DNA of 64,000 bases, from the NCBI GenBank assembly GCA_001897295.1, contig MKSN01000001.1, positions 840,898-904,897 of the forward strand, written 5' to 3'. The position numbers were made by a program, and so were the translations under genes. This document shows positions 44,216-53,100 of this stretch, one piece after another; positions within the stretch are counted from its first letter, which is position 1; each line of letters begins with the position of its first letter. Source of the stretch: Candidatus Saccharibacteria bacterium 49-20. Its GTDB lineage: Bacteria; Patescibacteriota; Saccharimonadia; Saccharimonadales; Saccharimonadaceae. The notes beneath the pieces are model-generated. The model had not been told where the DNA came from, did not search any database, and saw only the letters and a program-made list of their open reading frames with translations.

Positions 44216-44850
44216 GAAAGTTCAATCACTTGGCCGTCGAGGCGTTTGTAAGTAGTATTTTGACCACTCGCGACCATGCCAAGAAGTCGATCGGCCAGCT
44301 GTTTACCATCTTCGGAGAGGATTCCATCGTGGGTAGGAAACGCAAACTCAGGTTTTATGCGTGCCAAGAAGTCCATGGCCTCACTCATTTTCATCCATGG
44401 GGCACTGGCTGGAAGGGCGAGTGTTTTAATAGGCACGTTTTCAGGTACGAAGAATGAGTCACCAGGGTAGTAGAGACTATCTTCAATAAGTACCCCAAGA
44501 TTTGGCGGAACGGGGATAGTCGCGGCGATCGATGCATGACTACCGCCGAAGAACCGTAGTGTAAACGAGCCAATTGTGTAGGGTTCACCAAGCTTCGCGC
44601 CGATTGAGGTGTAGTTGGTGTAGCGCCCGGCGATACTTTCGTGTGCGATGATGGTTGCTTTTGGATTTGTCTGCAAGATAGATTGAATGCGAGATTCGTC
44701 GAGGTGGTCCGGGTGTTCATGGGTGATGACAATCGCATCGACGTGCGAAGGGATAATAAAATCGTGTGAGAAATTGCCCGGGTCAACCACAAGGGTGTGG
44801 CCGTTTTTTTCAACGACGAAACAGGCGTGTTGGTATTTGGTAAGCTTCAT
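44212..44850 (-). CDS. Metallo-beta-lactamase fold hydrolase (UlaG-like)
   Basis: 212 aa. VITHEHPDHLD is the HxHxDH metal motif; GDSFFVPEN supplies the bridging Asp and FPTHDG the last His. The family includes lactonases and uncharacterised enzymes. TATACT ends six bases before the ATG; divergent from the MutY-like gene. Confidence 0.87.
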   Translation of the reverse strand: MKLTKYQHACFVVEKNGHTLVVDPGNFSHDFIIPSHVDAIVITHEHPDHLDESRIQSILQTNPKATIIAHESIAGRYTNYTSIGAKLGEPYTIGSFTLRFFGGSHASIAATIPVPPNLGVLIEDSLYYPGDSFFVPENVPIKTLALPASAPWMKMSEAMDFLARIKPEFAFPTHDGILSEDGKQLADRLLGMVASGQNTTYKRLDGQVIELS

Positions 44851-44881
44851 ATATCTAGTATACTCCGCTACACTTGAGAGA

Positions 44882-45682
44882 GTGAATACGACTGAATTTC
44901 AGGAACTGGTGTGGGAAAAAGCGCGTGAACTGTACCGTGATATGCCATGGCGTGGTGACACGCGCCCCTATTACGTACTCGTCAGTGAAATTATGTTGCA
45001 GCAAACGCAGGTTGATAGGGTGATTCCTAAGTTTGAGGCCTTTATTGCTGCATTTCCCGATACTGCGTCGCTTGCGAGTGCGCCGCTTTCTGAAGTGCTG
45101 CAGCTTTGGAGCGGGCTCGGATACAACCGACGCGCAAAGTTCTTGCATGAAGCGGCGAAAAAGATTGAGAGTGATTTTGATGGCGTCTTTCCCGAAACAC
45201 TCAAAGAACTTGTGTCGCTGCCAGGTGTAGGGGTAAATACGGCGGGCGCACTTCAGGCGTATAGCTTTAACCAGCCGGTGGTATTTATTGAAACGAATGT
45301 GCGCACGGTATATTTTCATCACTATTTCCACGATGATACGTCAGTGACCGATGCACAGCTTCGTGAAATTGTGGAAGAGACGGTCGACAAAGAGCACCCC
45401 CGCGAATGGTATTGGGGAATTATGGATTATGGGTCGTATTTAAAGCGACAGGGTGTGGGGCGTAATGATAAAAGCCATCACTATCGTAAGCAGGCCGCGT
45501 TAAAGGGGAGTGTGCGCGAAGTGAGGGGCGCGATTCTTAAAGTGCTCGCGAAGAGTCCACTTTCCCAAGATGCGTTGCGTGTTGAAACATTCGATGACGA
45601 ACGCTTCGAGCTCGCTATTTCAGGCCTTCTTCGTGATGGATTGGTGGTTGAAAAAGACCAAGCGATTCACCTCGCTGACTAA
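44882..45682 (+). CDS. MutY-like adenine glycosylase without an iron-sulfur cluster
   Basis: 266 aa from GTG 44882 (TACACT seven bases before); the ORF-track ATG lies in the divergent gene. MutY motifs MPWRGDTRPYYVLVSEIMLQ-QTQV and LPGVGVNTAGALQAY are present, retaining the catalytic Glu. The LDGNV segment, however, reads IETNV (Asp to Glu), and the C-x6-C-x2-C-x5-C cluster after MDYGSYLK is missing. The Nudix-like 8-oxoG recognition domain is replaced by a 60-residue winged-helix-like tail. Removal of A from mismatches is probable but substrate could differ. Confidence 0.8.
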   Translation: MNTTEFQELVWEKARELYRDMPWRGDTRPYYVLVSEIMLQQTQVDRVIPKFEAFIAAFPDTASLASAPLSEVLQLWSGLGYNRRAKFLHEAAKKIESDFDGVFPETLKELVSLPGVGVNTAGALQAYSFNQPVVFIETNVRTVYFHHYFHDDTSVTDAQLREIVEETVDKEHPREWYWGIMDYGSYLKRQGVGRNDKSHHYRKQAALKGSVREVRGAILKVLAKSPLSQDALRVETFDDERFELAISGLLRDGLVVEKDQAIHLAD

Positions 45683-45719
45683 GCTCGTTACCCGCGCTTA
45701 ATGATACAATAGTAAGGAT

Positions 45720-46253
45720 ATGCGTCGTATTTTTTTCGTTGCACTTGCGAGCCTTCTGACTGCAGGGCTACTGCTTCCTTTGACGGGTAGTTCCGTAAAT
45801 GCTGAAGACCTTACACCCGACCAAGCTGCGCGTGTCAAAGCGAACTGTGTATCTATTAAGAATAGTCTGAGCCAGCTCCACGCCAGCGATGCACTACTTC
45901 GGGTGAACCGCGGTCAGGTGTACGAATCAATGGCAACAAAACTCATGGACACGTTTAACGATCGCCTTGCGGGTAATCGCCTCGATAACAAAGCGATGAC
46001 CACGGTAACCAGTAACTATCGCTCAGCGCTGACGACATTCCGAGCTGACTATATTGCCTATGAACAGAAACTTTCCGAAGCGATTAAGATTGATTGCACG
46101 ACGCAGCCAAATACATTCCATGCCGCACTTGAAGACGCAAGGACGCTGCGCACAAAAGTCCACGATGACGTCGTACGACTCCACCGAATTATTGATGACT
46201 ACCGCTCTTCGGTAAGTGACTTCCTGCTTAACTATGAAAGGGTGTCGACCTAG
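45720..46253 (+). CDS. Exported helical protein of unknown function
   Basis: 177 aa. Signal peptide RRIFFVALASLLTAGLLLPLTGSSVNA, then an all-helical mature chain with two cysteines (ANCVSIKN; KIDCTTQ). TACAAT nine bases before the ATG. Coupled (TAGTG) with the next membrane protein; possibly a cell-surface complex. Confidence 0.7.
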   Translation: MRRIFFVALASLLTAGLLLPLTGSSVNAEDLTPDQAARVKANCVSIKNSLSQLHASDALLRVNRGQVYESMATKLMDTFNDRLAGNRLDNKAMTTVTSNYRSALTTFRADYIAYEQKLSEAIKIDCTTQPNTFHAALEDARTLRTKVHDDVVRLHRIIDDYRSSVSDFLLNYERVST

Positions 46254-46636
46254 TGGAAGAAAAACCGTCACTATTGCCGACAAAAGCTGCCCTGGCGGAG
46301 CTTTCTTTTTGGGATCGCCACCGTTTGTCACTCCTTTTGATTATTACGGTTGTTATTGCGCTTGTGATGACAGTCATTAGCGTCGTGATCTATAACAGTA
46401 CCGGTGCGGCACAGCTCGACCTGAGCCGCCCAGGCTATCGCTCGGTGAGTGATAAGGTCGAGAAAACTGATGAAATCGATACCTACAGTGCATCCGGTGC
46501 GGTGAATAAAGACACAATTCAAGAATTTATGAAGCTTTACGACGCGCAGGCTACTAAGGCAAAGGCGGTCGACGCATTTAACGGCGACCCCCTTAATCCC
46601 GAGGTGCTTGAGTTTAGCGCACCCTCTGGCGAATAG
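46253..46636 (+). CDS. Single-pass membrane protein of unknown function
   Basis: 127 aa from a GTG that overlaps the preceding stop. One helix (LSLLLIITVVIALVMTVISVVIY) and an acidic outside domain. Translational coupling suggests it partners with the exported helical protein. Confidence 0.65.
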   Translation: MEEKPSLLPTKAALAELSFWDRHRLSLLLIITVVIALVMTVISVVIYNSTGAAQLDLSRPGYRSVSDKVEKTDEIDTYSASGAVNKDTIQEFMKLYDAQATKAKAVDAFNGDPLNPEVLEFSAPSGE

Positions 46637-46637
46637 A

Positions 46638-47906
46638 TTACTGTTCGCTTAGCAGCGCAAGCATGTAGGCACGCTCTCCCATTGGCCTGACGCTCGCGCT
46701 GAAGCCACGGCGCTCTGGTTTTTGTTGTTCTAGGTAGGTTGGCAGCGCGACTTCGATTTGGTGACGAAGACGGCTTTGAGGGGTAGGGAAGGTGCGGTTA
46801 GCGCGGCCATCGATGACGAGCCTACGTACGTCACGCCCCACACTTGTAGCTATGCCAGTTGGAAGCTCAAAATGAATGTCGCGAACTTCCTTTAAGTCTT
46901 TGCTACCTGCGTAGAGTCCTTCGATGAGTACGAACGGCGATGGTGCAAACGCTTCCTCCTCAAACTCGGGTTCTTCAGTCTGAAAGCTGAAATGGCGCTT
47001 CACAAGCGGCAGCCCTTCGGCGAGGCGCTCGAGGTCAAACGCGAGCTCGGCGGTGTTGTAGGTCTCGGGTGCGTCCCATGCGGTGTAGGGTGCGCCGTAC
47101 ACCTCTTCGAGTTTCTTTTTCCCGAAGTGGTAGTCGTCGGTTGAAATAACGATAGGTCGCATCGCTTCTCCGTATAGTTCAACGATGCGCTCTTGCACCG
47201 CTTTAGTAACGGTTGTCTTTCCAGAACCCGACATACCAGTCAGCCCTACAACGACCTGCTGTTTGCCGGTGACGTAGTGGGCAACCATTTCGGCAAGCAC
47301 GCGTTCGCTAAATACATCAAGTGATTCTGGTGCATTCTTGCGCTCATAGTGTTTGAAGGCTATTGCTTCATTAGTGAGTGCCGGATCGTCGGAGCGGTCA
47401 ATTAGGCTACCGCCCACCATATCCTGCATCACCTTTAAAAGATACGCACGGATTTCCGGGTCTTTGTGTTCTACTTCTACGATAACCGGCTCATCTTCGT
47501 CTTCATAGAAATCAACGTGGACACCTTCCATGACTTCGGCACGTAGTTTGCGCACGCTCGGAAGGTTGCGCCCCTTGTAGTAATCGAATGCTTCTTTAGA
47601 AATCTCGGTTTCAACTTCACCACGCTGCAAGGCGTCGCCAACTATTTCTCCGCGAGTTTTCTGTGTGCTCGTGTAGATAATTCCTTCGGGTGTCTGCTGG
47701 GCTCGAACGCGTAGGCTAAATTCATCATCTGGAGTGGAGAGGTAGAGTTGCTCAATCGCCTGGGCGTCAGCTTTAAAGAGTGAGGCGAGAAGGTCGGGGT
47801 TGGATGGTGTGAGCTTATGCTCGGTTTCGTTGAGCTTTTCAAGCTCGGGGTTATTGCGAGCTCGCTCAACATTTTCTGCAGTAAGTTTACTTTCGACTAA
47901 TGACAT
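46638..47906 (-). CDS. CYTH (triphosphate tunnel)-uridine kinase fusion protein
   Basis: 422 aa from ATG 47906 (AAGGA upstream). Residues 20-170 form a CYTH domain: ETEHKL (ExExK-like), FSLRVRAQ, TSTQKTRGE and FYEDEDEPVIVEVEH. Residues 215-422 form a P-loop kinase of the uridine kinase/PRK class: VVGLTGMSGSGKTTVTKAV and STDDYHFGKKKLEE. CYTH enzymes hydrolyse triphosphates or polyphosphate. Plant TTM1/2 have the same two domains in the opposite order. Substrate unknown. Confidence 0.82.
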   Translation of the reverse strand: MSLVESKLTAENVERARNNPELEKLNETEHKLTPSNPDLLASLFKADAQAIEQLYLSTPDDEFSLRVRAQQTPEGIIYTSTQKTRGEIVGDALQRGEVETEISKEAFDYYKGRNLPSVRKLRAEVMEGVHVDFYEDEDEPVIVEVEHKDPEIRAYLLKVMQDMVGGSLIDRSDDPALTNEAIAFKHYERKNAPESLDVFSERVLAEMVAHYVTGKQQVVVGLTGMSGSGKTTVTKAVQERIVELYGEAMRPIVISTDDYHFGKKKLEEVYGAPYTAWDAPETYNTAELAFDLERLAEGLPLVKRHFSFQTEEPEFEEEAFAPSPFVLIEGLYAGSKDLKEVRDIHFELPTGIATSVGRDVRRLVIDGRANRTFPTPQSRLRHQIEVALPTYLEQQKPERRGFSASVRPMGERAYMLALLSEQ

Positions 47907-47994
47907 GGCGGCGGTTCCTTGTTTAGTAACTGATGACAAGGCTAGTATATGGTGGTATCATGCAGACATCTAGAAAGTTTAATTTGAGTCAAAT

Positions 47995-48669
47995 ATGATT
48001 GAGTCCGTATCTGTAAATCACCACATCCAGAAATTCATTATTGACGTACTTATGTATCAAAAGGCCGCTCGCTTTCGCGATCTTCGCCCACCGAAAACCG
48101 ATACTAACTTATTTACGTATCACTTAAATAGCCTGGTAAAGCAGGGGATGGTTGAAAAGGTTGAGGGCGGTTATGCACTCAGTACACTCGGACTCTCGTA
48201 TGTTGATAGGGTGAGTGTTGAAAAGAAAGTAATTCGGACGCAGCCCAAAATTATTACGATGCTTGTCGTACAAAACGGAGACGGCGATATTTTACTGCAG
48301 CGTCGAACCAAGCAGCCCTATATTGATACCTGGACGCTTCCCTACGGAAAACTCCACGTCGAGGACGCGTCGGTGCTTGAAGCGGCACAGCGTGAAGCAT
48401 TTGAGAAACTTGGCCTTCAGGGTCAAGCATTAGAGCACGCTGGCGATTGCTATATTCGCGTCAGTTCTCATGGAAATCTTGTGTCGACAACGCTGGCGCA
48501 CGTCTTTCGTTTTTATAAAGACGATATCGAGACAAGTGATGATCTTGTGTGGGCTCGCCCACACAAACTTCACCAGTTTGCGTTAGCGCCTGCTGTTGAA
48601 GAGGTGATGACGCGCACTTTCTTTAAGGACGCGTTCTACTTTGAAGAATTTTCTGTCGACTGGTCGTAG
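47995..48669 (+). CDS. Winged-helix/Nudix regulator-like protein
   Basis: 224 aa. The N-terminal 75 residues look like a winged helix (FTYHLNSLVKQGMVEKVEGGY). The rest is a Nudix fold whose box (YGKLHVEDASVLEAAQREAF then EKLG) has one extra residue and Glu-Lys for Glu-Glu, so catalysis is doubtful. This resembles metabolite-sensing Nudix regulators such as NrtR, although there the order is Nudix then winged helix. 34-bp tail overlap with the DNPH1-like gene. Confidence 0.72.
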   Translation: MIESVSVNHHIQKFIIDVLMYQKAARFRDLRPPKTDTNLFTYHLNSLVKQGMVEKVEGGYALSTLGLSYVDRVSVEKKVIRTQPKIITMLVVQNGDGDILLQRRTKQPYIDTWTLPYGKLHVEDASVLEAAQREAFEKLGLQGQALEHAGDCYIRVSSHGNLVSTTLAHVFRFYKDDIETSDDLVWARPHKLHQFALAPAVEEVMTRTFFKDAFYFEEFSVDWS

Positions 48670-49079
48670 TAGGCAAGAAACTCGGCGACTTCTTCGTCGG
48701 GCATTGCATCTTCGCTATAGGTGACGATGATATTTGTTGGGTTGCCGCGTACCATTGCGGATAGTTTTGCGCCCGAGTCGCCGTCGAAAAGGCACATGAT
48801 TGGTTTGCCGATATTTTCCGCATATCCAAGCTCGTAGCCGACGCCAAGCGAAGGGTTCGTTACCTCTGCAATCACAACATCAGCTTCTTGAATCATGAGT
48901 ATGTCGCGCTCGTAAATCTCGGGTTCGGGTAGGGGGCTGCCACCGAGTTGAATCGCGTCGTTTACGAATATCTCGCTCAGGATTTCGCCGCCCGCGTTTT
49001 TGATGGTTTCAAGCAGCGCAAGATAATTAGACGTGTCGCCACCGCCGCGCACCGAACAGGCAAAATATACTTTCGTCAT
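48636..49079 (-). CDS. DNPH1/Rcl-like 2'-deoxynucleoside 5'-phosphate N-hydrolase
   Basis: 147 aa from ATG 49079, overlapping the murC stop by 4 nt. KVYFACSVRGGGDTSNY, ERDILMIQEADVVIAEVTNP and SLGVGYELGYA are typical of the nucleoside 2-deoxyribosyltransferase/DNPH1 family, which splits deoxynucleotide N-glycosidic bonds to clean damaged or salvaged nucleotides. Confidence 0.87.
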   Translation of the reverse strand: MTKVYFACSVRGGGDTSNYLALLETIKNAGGEILSEIFVNDAIQLGGSPLPEPEIYERDILMIQEADVVIAEVTNPSLGVGYELGYAENIGKPIMCLFDGDSGAKLSAMVRGNPTNIIVTYSEDAMPDEEVAEFLAYYDQSTENSSK

Positions 49080-50332
49080 GATTGAAGCCTTTCGCGCACC
49101 CAGCCATCGATTGTACCTGCGCCCATGCACAGTACAAGGTAGCCGTTGTCGCGTGCAACCTGAATTTCGCTCCATAGGTCATCATTAAGTTCGCCGTACC
49201 GAACGGCTTCTTTGTTGGTAAGGTTTGCGGTAAGTTCTTGAGGGGTGAGTACGGGTTGGTCTTTATTTTCACGGGTTAAGTACGTCGGAAGCCAAATGAC
49301 TGCCTCTGCGGCTTCAAACTGGTTCAAGTATTGATTATGAATGAAGTGTTGACGCCAGTTTTGGTGCGGCTGGTAGACAAGGACGATATGGTCAGAAAGT
49401 TCGCGTGCGAGTTGTAGCGTTGCTTCGATTTCTTCTGGGTGATGCCCGTAGTCACTGTAAAGGTTGCTTGCAAGTTGCTCGAAGCGACGGTCCGTTCCCG
49501 GGAAGGTTCCGAGTACTTGTGCGTTTCGCACTGCGTCGTTATAGCCAAGGTATTCGAGCGCTTTTAGTACAAGCGTGCCATTGCGCCGGTTGTGTTCGCC
49601 GGTCAGCGGAAGTGCGGCGGTTTCATCGGTACTGAGCGACCAGATACTATCGGTGGCTGGTTGTTCGATATAGTCGAGGTCGCGTTTCCAGGCAATCGTG
49701 TGGGTTGACTGTGAGACGTACTGACGGAAGGTTGCCTTGTAGTCAGCCTCGCTCGGGTATGAGTCGGGGTGGTCGTAATCGATAGAGGTGAGCAGCGAAA
49801 GAAAAGGCGAGAAATGAAGAAGGTTTTTGTCGTACTCGTCGCATTCGTAAACAAAATACTCACTTTTTGGGTCAAACGCACCGCTTGGCCCAAACGAAAG
49901 AGTTGTTCCAACCGAGTAGCTTACCGGAATGCCGAGCTGCTTGAATGTCCACACCGCCATGCCGGTGGTTGTGGTTTTTCCGTGAGTACCCGAAATGGCG
50001 AGGAGTTTGAGGTTGTGTTCTTTTAAAAATTCAGCCAAAAATTCATCTCGCTTGCCAGTACGAATGCCGAGTTCTTTGGCGGCAAGAAGTTCGGGGTGGT
50101 CGGCAGGAAGCGCTGCAGTATAGACGAACCAATCAAGAGGGGTTTTTGCATGAGTTTCGCGAAGATACGACCCATCCTGGCCGATCACAAGTTTTACGCC
50201 ACGAGCGCGAAGCTGTTCGGTGACAAGCCCTTCTTGAAGGTCGGATCCGGTCACGTGGTGGCCTGCGTCGAGCGCAATTTCGCTCAGTGGCCCGATGCCG
50301 ACGCCACCAAGGCCTGAAAAGTAGATGTTCAT
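49076..50332 (-). CDS. murC: UDP-N-acetylmuramate-L-alanine ligase
   Basis: 418 aa. Adds L-Ala to UDP-MurNAc in peptidoglycan synthesis. GLGGVGIGPLSEIA (nucleotide-sugar binding), AISGTHGKTTTTGM (P-loop) and SDYGHHPEEIEATL (C-terminal MurC signature) are present. Mpl is an alternative with similar motifs, but length fits MurC. Coupled to the DNPH1-like gene. Confidence 0.87.
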   Translation of the reverse strand: MNIYFSGLGGVGIGPLSEIALDAGHHVTGSDLQEGLVTEQLRARGVKLVIGQDGSYLRETHAKTPLDWFVYTAALPADHPELLAAKELGIRTGKRDEFLAEFLKEHNLKLLAISGTHGKTTTTGMAVWTFKQLGIPVSYSVGTTLSFGPSGAFDPKSEYFVYECDEYDKNLLHFSPFLSLLTSIDYDHPDSYPSEADYKATFRQYVSQSTHTIAWKRDLDYIEQPATDSIWSLSTDETAALPLTGEHNRRNGTLVLKALEYLGYNDAVRNAQVLGTFPGTDRRFEQLASNLYSDYGHHPEEIEATLQLARELSDHIVLVYQPHQNWRQHFIHNQYLNQFEAAEAVIWLPTYLTRENKDQPVLTPQELTANLTNKEAVRYGELNDDLWSEIQVARDNGYLVLCMGAGTIDGWVRERLQS

Positions 50333-50421
50333 AGGTCTAGTATAGGCGTCATATCACTTGTGGTAAAGGGTAGGGTGTGATGTAATAAAGGGGAACAAAT
50401 AAGTGGGCAACTAAAACAGAC

Positions 50422-51642
50422 ATGGTACGAAAATTTTTCCACACTCTTATAGCGCGTCGTCATTTTTGGCGATATGCGACTTTTAGTGAGGTCGCAGAAT
50501 TGTATGTATCGCGTATGCTTCGCATGGCTGCACTGTATATGGCCGCTTCATTTATGTCCATTTACCTCTATCAAAATGGCTACATAATCGCTCAAATTGG
50601 TTTTTTTTGGGCCGCATTCTTCCTTTTCAAATCTTTTATAGCGCTTCCGACAGCACGTTTCGTTGCATGGATCGGCCCGAAGCATGCAATTCTAGTTTCA
50701 AATATTTTGTATATCCCTGCGATGATTCTATTTGCGCTGCTCCCTCAGTACGGTCCGTGGCTTTTGGTCGGTACGGCGGTTCTCCAGGGGTTGTCGGCGG
50801 CTATGTATTCAATCGCATATCTTATCGATTTTTCGAAAGTGAAGAGTACTGAACACGCTGGCAAAGAAATCGCCTACATGAATATTTTCGAAAAGATTAC
50901 GACTGGACTTAGTCCCTTGGTGGGTGGATTCATTGCATTTCTTTTTGGTCCGCAGGTGGTCATTATTATTGCGGCGATTTTATTCGCACTTGCCGCGGCT
51001 CCATTATTCAAGACGGGTGAGCAGGTGAAGGTCGGGCAGAAGCTGCAGTTTAAGGGTTTCCCGTGGCGGCTTTTACTGAGACACTCAGCCGGTCAGTTCT
51101 CGGTTGGATTCGATTCGGTAACATCGGGTACGGTTTGGACACTATATGTCGCAGTGGTCATTTTTGGCATAACGGCCTCTAGTAACGACGTGTACGCTTC
51201 TATGGGGGTGCTTCTTTCGGTTGTCTTTATTGCGGCAATCGTTGCCTCGTATACATATGGAAAAATTATCGATAAGAGCAAGGGCGGCGAACTTATGAAG
51301 GCTGGTGCCGTCGCGAATGCACTCACGCATTTTGTGAGGCCGTTTGTTGTATCGCCAGTTACTGTTGCTGGATTGAACGCTGCCAATGAGCTTGCAACAA
51401 CGGCGTACAATCTCCCTTATACAAGGGGGGTGTTTGATAACGCCGATCTTTCGGGTGTGCGCATTACATATCTCGGGGTCAATGAAGTTATTTCAAACTT
51501 TGGTGCGGCAGCGGCAGCTTTTTTGCTTGCGTGCGCAACTTTCATCATGAGTGGTGAAGATGCCCTGAGGAATTTCTTCTTCATTGGCGGCGTTGTTGCG
51601 CTATTGATGCTTACTGCGCGTTTCCCTCTCTATAAAAAATAG
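50422..51642 (+). CDS. MFS transporter
   Basis: 406 aa, about 12 membrane helices (for example MAALYMAASFMSIYLYQNGY; ALPTARFVAWIGPKHAILVSN in the motif A position). Family-level call only; substrate unknown. Start is ATG 50422. Confidence 0.82.
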   Translation: MVRKFFHTLIARRHFWRYATFSEVAELYVSRMLRMAALYMAASFMSIYLYQNGYIIAQIGFFWAAFFLFKSFIALPTARFVAWIGPKHAILVSNILYIPAMILFALLPQYGPWLLVGTAVLQGLSAAMYSIAYLIDFSKVKSTEHAGKEIAYMNIFEKITTGLSPLVGGFIAFLFGPQVVIIIAAILFALAAAPLFKTGEQVKVGQKLQFKGFPWRLLLRHSAGQFSVGFDSVTSGTVWTLYVAVVIFGITASSNDVYASMGVLLSVVFIAAIVASYTYGKIIDKSKGGELMKAGAVANALTHFVRPFVVSPVTVAGLNAANELATTAYNLPYTRGVFDNADLSGVRITYLGVNEVISNFGAAAAAFLLACATFIMSGEDALRNFFFIGGVVALLMLTARFPLYKK

Positions 51643-51696
51643 CGCTCATGCTATACAATGGGGAGCAGTTATATAGGTGGGAATCACGAGACGCGC

Positions 51697-52329
51697 GTGG
51701 CTGATAAGGGACGAATTCAAAAGGGTATCAAAGACCTGCAACGAGTAAAGACGTGGCAGCTTATTGTGCTGCTTATTATTGTTGGCTTTGTGGCGGCAAC
51801 TTTCCTGCGCTTAAATAGCATTGGAATGGTGCAGCGCCGCGATGCGGTGATTACCGCCGACCAAAAGGGTGACGAGGAAGTTTTAATCGACAGGTTGTAT
51901 GACTTACAACGATTCGTAGCCGCGCACATGAATACGGATTTAGGCCGCGGCGTCTATCTTGAGCAAAGCTATAACCGTGACCTTCAGACGTGGCAAGAGA
52001 CGCAGTACGGGGACGCAAATCCGAATGGAAATATTTATCAAAAAGCCCAAGAGGTCTGTGCGCCAAAGTTCAGTCGATATTCCTACGCGTATTTGCAATG
52101 TACCACTAGTGAACTCGAGAAGTATCCGGCCGCAAGGGATCCTGCTACCGATACGAGTAAGCCTCGCCAAGAGGCGTATATTCACTCGTTCTCGTCACCT
52201 GTATGGAGTCCTGATTTTGCTGGTTGGGCAACGCTCGCATTTGCGGTGATTTTGCTGCTTATCATCATCCGCCTCGTGAGCATTGGCATCCTTCAGCTTA
52301 TGCTTCGCCGACACTATAAACGAATTTAA
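51697..52329 (+). CDS. Two-helix membrane protein of unknown function
   Basis: 210 aa from GTG 51697. The ORF-track ATG 51658 overlaps the probable -10 (TATACAAT), so the GTG is preferred, though not certain. Helices at residues about 22-40 and near the C-terminus (FAVILLLIIIRLVSIGIL) flank a 120-residue outside domain with two cysteines (QEVCAPKF; YLQCTTSE). Confidence 0.65.
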   Translation: MADKGRIQKGIKDLQRVKTWQLIVLLIIVGFVAATFLRLNSIGMVQRRDAVITADQKGDEEVLIDRLYDLQRFVAAHMNTDLGRGVYLEQSYNRDLQTWQETQYGDANPNGNIYQKAQEVCAPKFSRYSYAYLQCTTSELEKYPAARDPATDTSKPRQEAYIHSFSSPVWSPDFAGWATLAFAVILLLIIIRLVSIGILQLMLRRHYKRI

Positions 52330-52331
52330 TG

Positions 52332-52361
52332 TTGACACCACCCCTAGTGAGGTTGTACGCT
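52332..52361 (+). promoter_or_regulatory. Promoter of the 68-aa conserved small protein
   Basis: TTGACA, 18-bp spacer, TACGCT; about 40 nt of leader with TAGGAGGT before ATG 52401. The strong -35 and Shine-Dalgarno suggest high expression. Confidence 0.5.
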
Positions 52362-52400
52362 TACACCTGTATAGCACTAATAGGAGGTATATACTCAACC

Positions 52401-52607
52401 ATGGCTTACAGTCACACAAATTCAAAGGGCGTTACTTACTACTTGCACAGCACCGAAGTTACACTTCGTGGTGGCAAGCCACAAACCATTTTCTTCTTCG
52501 CAAAGGTTGCAAAGAACGACAAGGGTACTCCAGTAGAACTCCCTGCGGACCGTGTAGTTAAGGAAAACCCACGTAACGGTTTCCTTACTGTTTCTAAGAA
52601 GAAGTAG
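52401..52607 (+). CDS. Small basic protein, probably highly expressed
   Basis: 68 aa from ATG 52401, 12 bases after TAGGAGGT. MAYSHTNSKGVTYYLHSTEV then GGKPQTIFFFAKVAKN and a Lys-rich end (VSKKK): a small beta-rich basic domain. Own promoter and strong terminator. I think similar short proteins occur in other CPR genomes, but cannot verify. Nucleic-acid binding is possible. Confidence 0.75.
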   Translation: MAYSHTNSKGVTYYLHSTEVTLRGGKPQTIFFFAKVAKNDKGTPVELPADRVVKENPRNGFLTVSKKK

Positions 52608-52679
52608 TTTCTACTACAAAAACGCTATTGCACCATAAGCGGTTTGACTCTATACTTAGGTCAAACAAACAGGTGCCAG

Positions 52680-52713
52680 AACACCCCCCTTCCCCGGGGG
52701 TGTTTCTTGTTTA
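52680..52713 (+). terminator. Terminator of the 68-aa gene
   Basis: AACACCCCC / GGGGGTGTT stem with seven-base loop, then TTTCTTGTTT. Confidence 0.85.
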
Positions 52714-52745
52714 TGGGGATATTCATTTCAAGACAAAAGCAGAGC

Positions 52746-52773
52746 GACTCCGGCGGACGAATCCGACGGAGTC
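52746..52773 (-). terminator. GC-rich terminator hairpin of nrdH
   Basis: GACTCCG...CGGAGTC with inner CGGA/TCCG and a CGAA loop, one mismatch; GC-rich and without a clear U-run, in the style of actinobacterial terminators. Confidence 0.55.
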
Positions 52774-52815
52774 TTGTGCTCTTGGGTTGAGGTGGACATG
52801 AGGGTGAGCGAGTGC

Positions 52816-53091
52816 TCAGGCGACGGCTTCGACGAGTGCGGGCTCGTTCTTCGAGTCGAGCCCGAGGCGCTTTGCGAGTTCGTCGATCTTGTCCGGGCGG
52901 AAACCCGACCAGTGGTCCTCGTCGGTGACGACGACCGGCGCCTGCAGGTAGCCGAGCGCCTTGACGGCCTCGAGCGCTGCAGGGTCCTTGGAGAGGTCCC
53001 GAATCTCGTAATCGATGCCTTTGGCGTCCAGCGCGCGATACGTCGCATTGCACTGCACGCAGCTGGGCTTGGTGTAAACCGTGATTGTCAT
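52816..53091 (-). CDS. nrdH: NrdH-redoxin, actinobacterial type, recently acquired
   Basis: 91 aa. Glutaredoxin-like protein reduced by thioredoxin reductase and used as electron donor for class Ib ribonucleotide reductase. YTKPSCVQCNATYRALD holds the CxxC; the end of the fold, GYLQAPVVVTDEDHWSGFRP, is the exact NrdH signature of Actinobacteria. A 60-base sample of the gene is about 65% G+C, far above its neighbours. AGGAAAG precedes the start. Looks like horizontal transfer from an actinobacterial host. nrdIEF are not in the window. Confidence 0.93.
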   Translation of the reverse strand: MTITVYTKPSCVQCNATYRALDAKGIDYEIRDLSKDPAALEAVKALGYLQAPVVVTDEDHWSGFRPDKIDELAKRLGLDSKNEPALVEAVA

Positions 53092-53100
53092 GTGTCTTTC

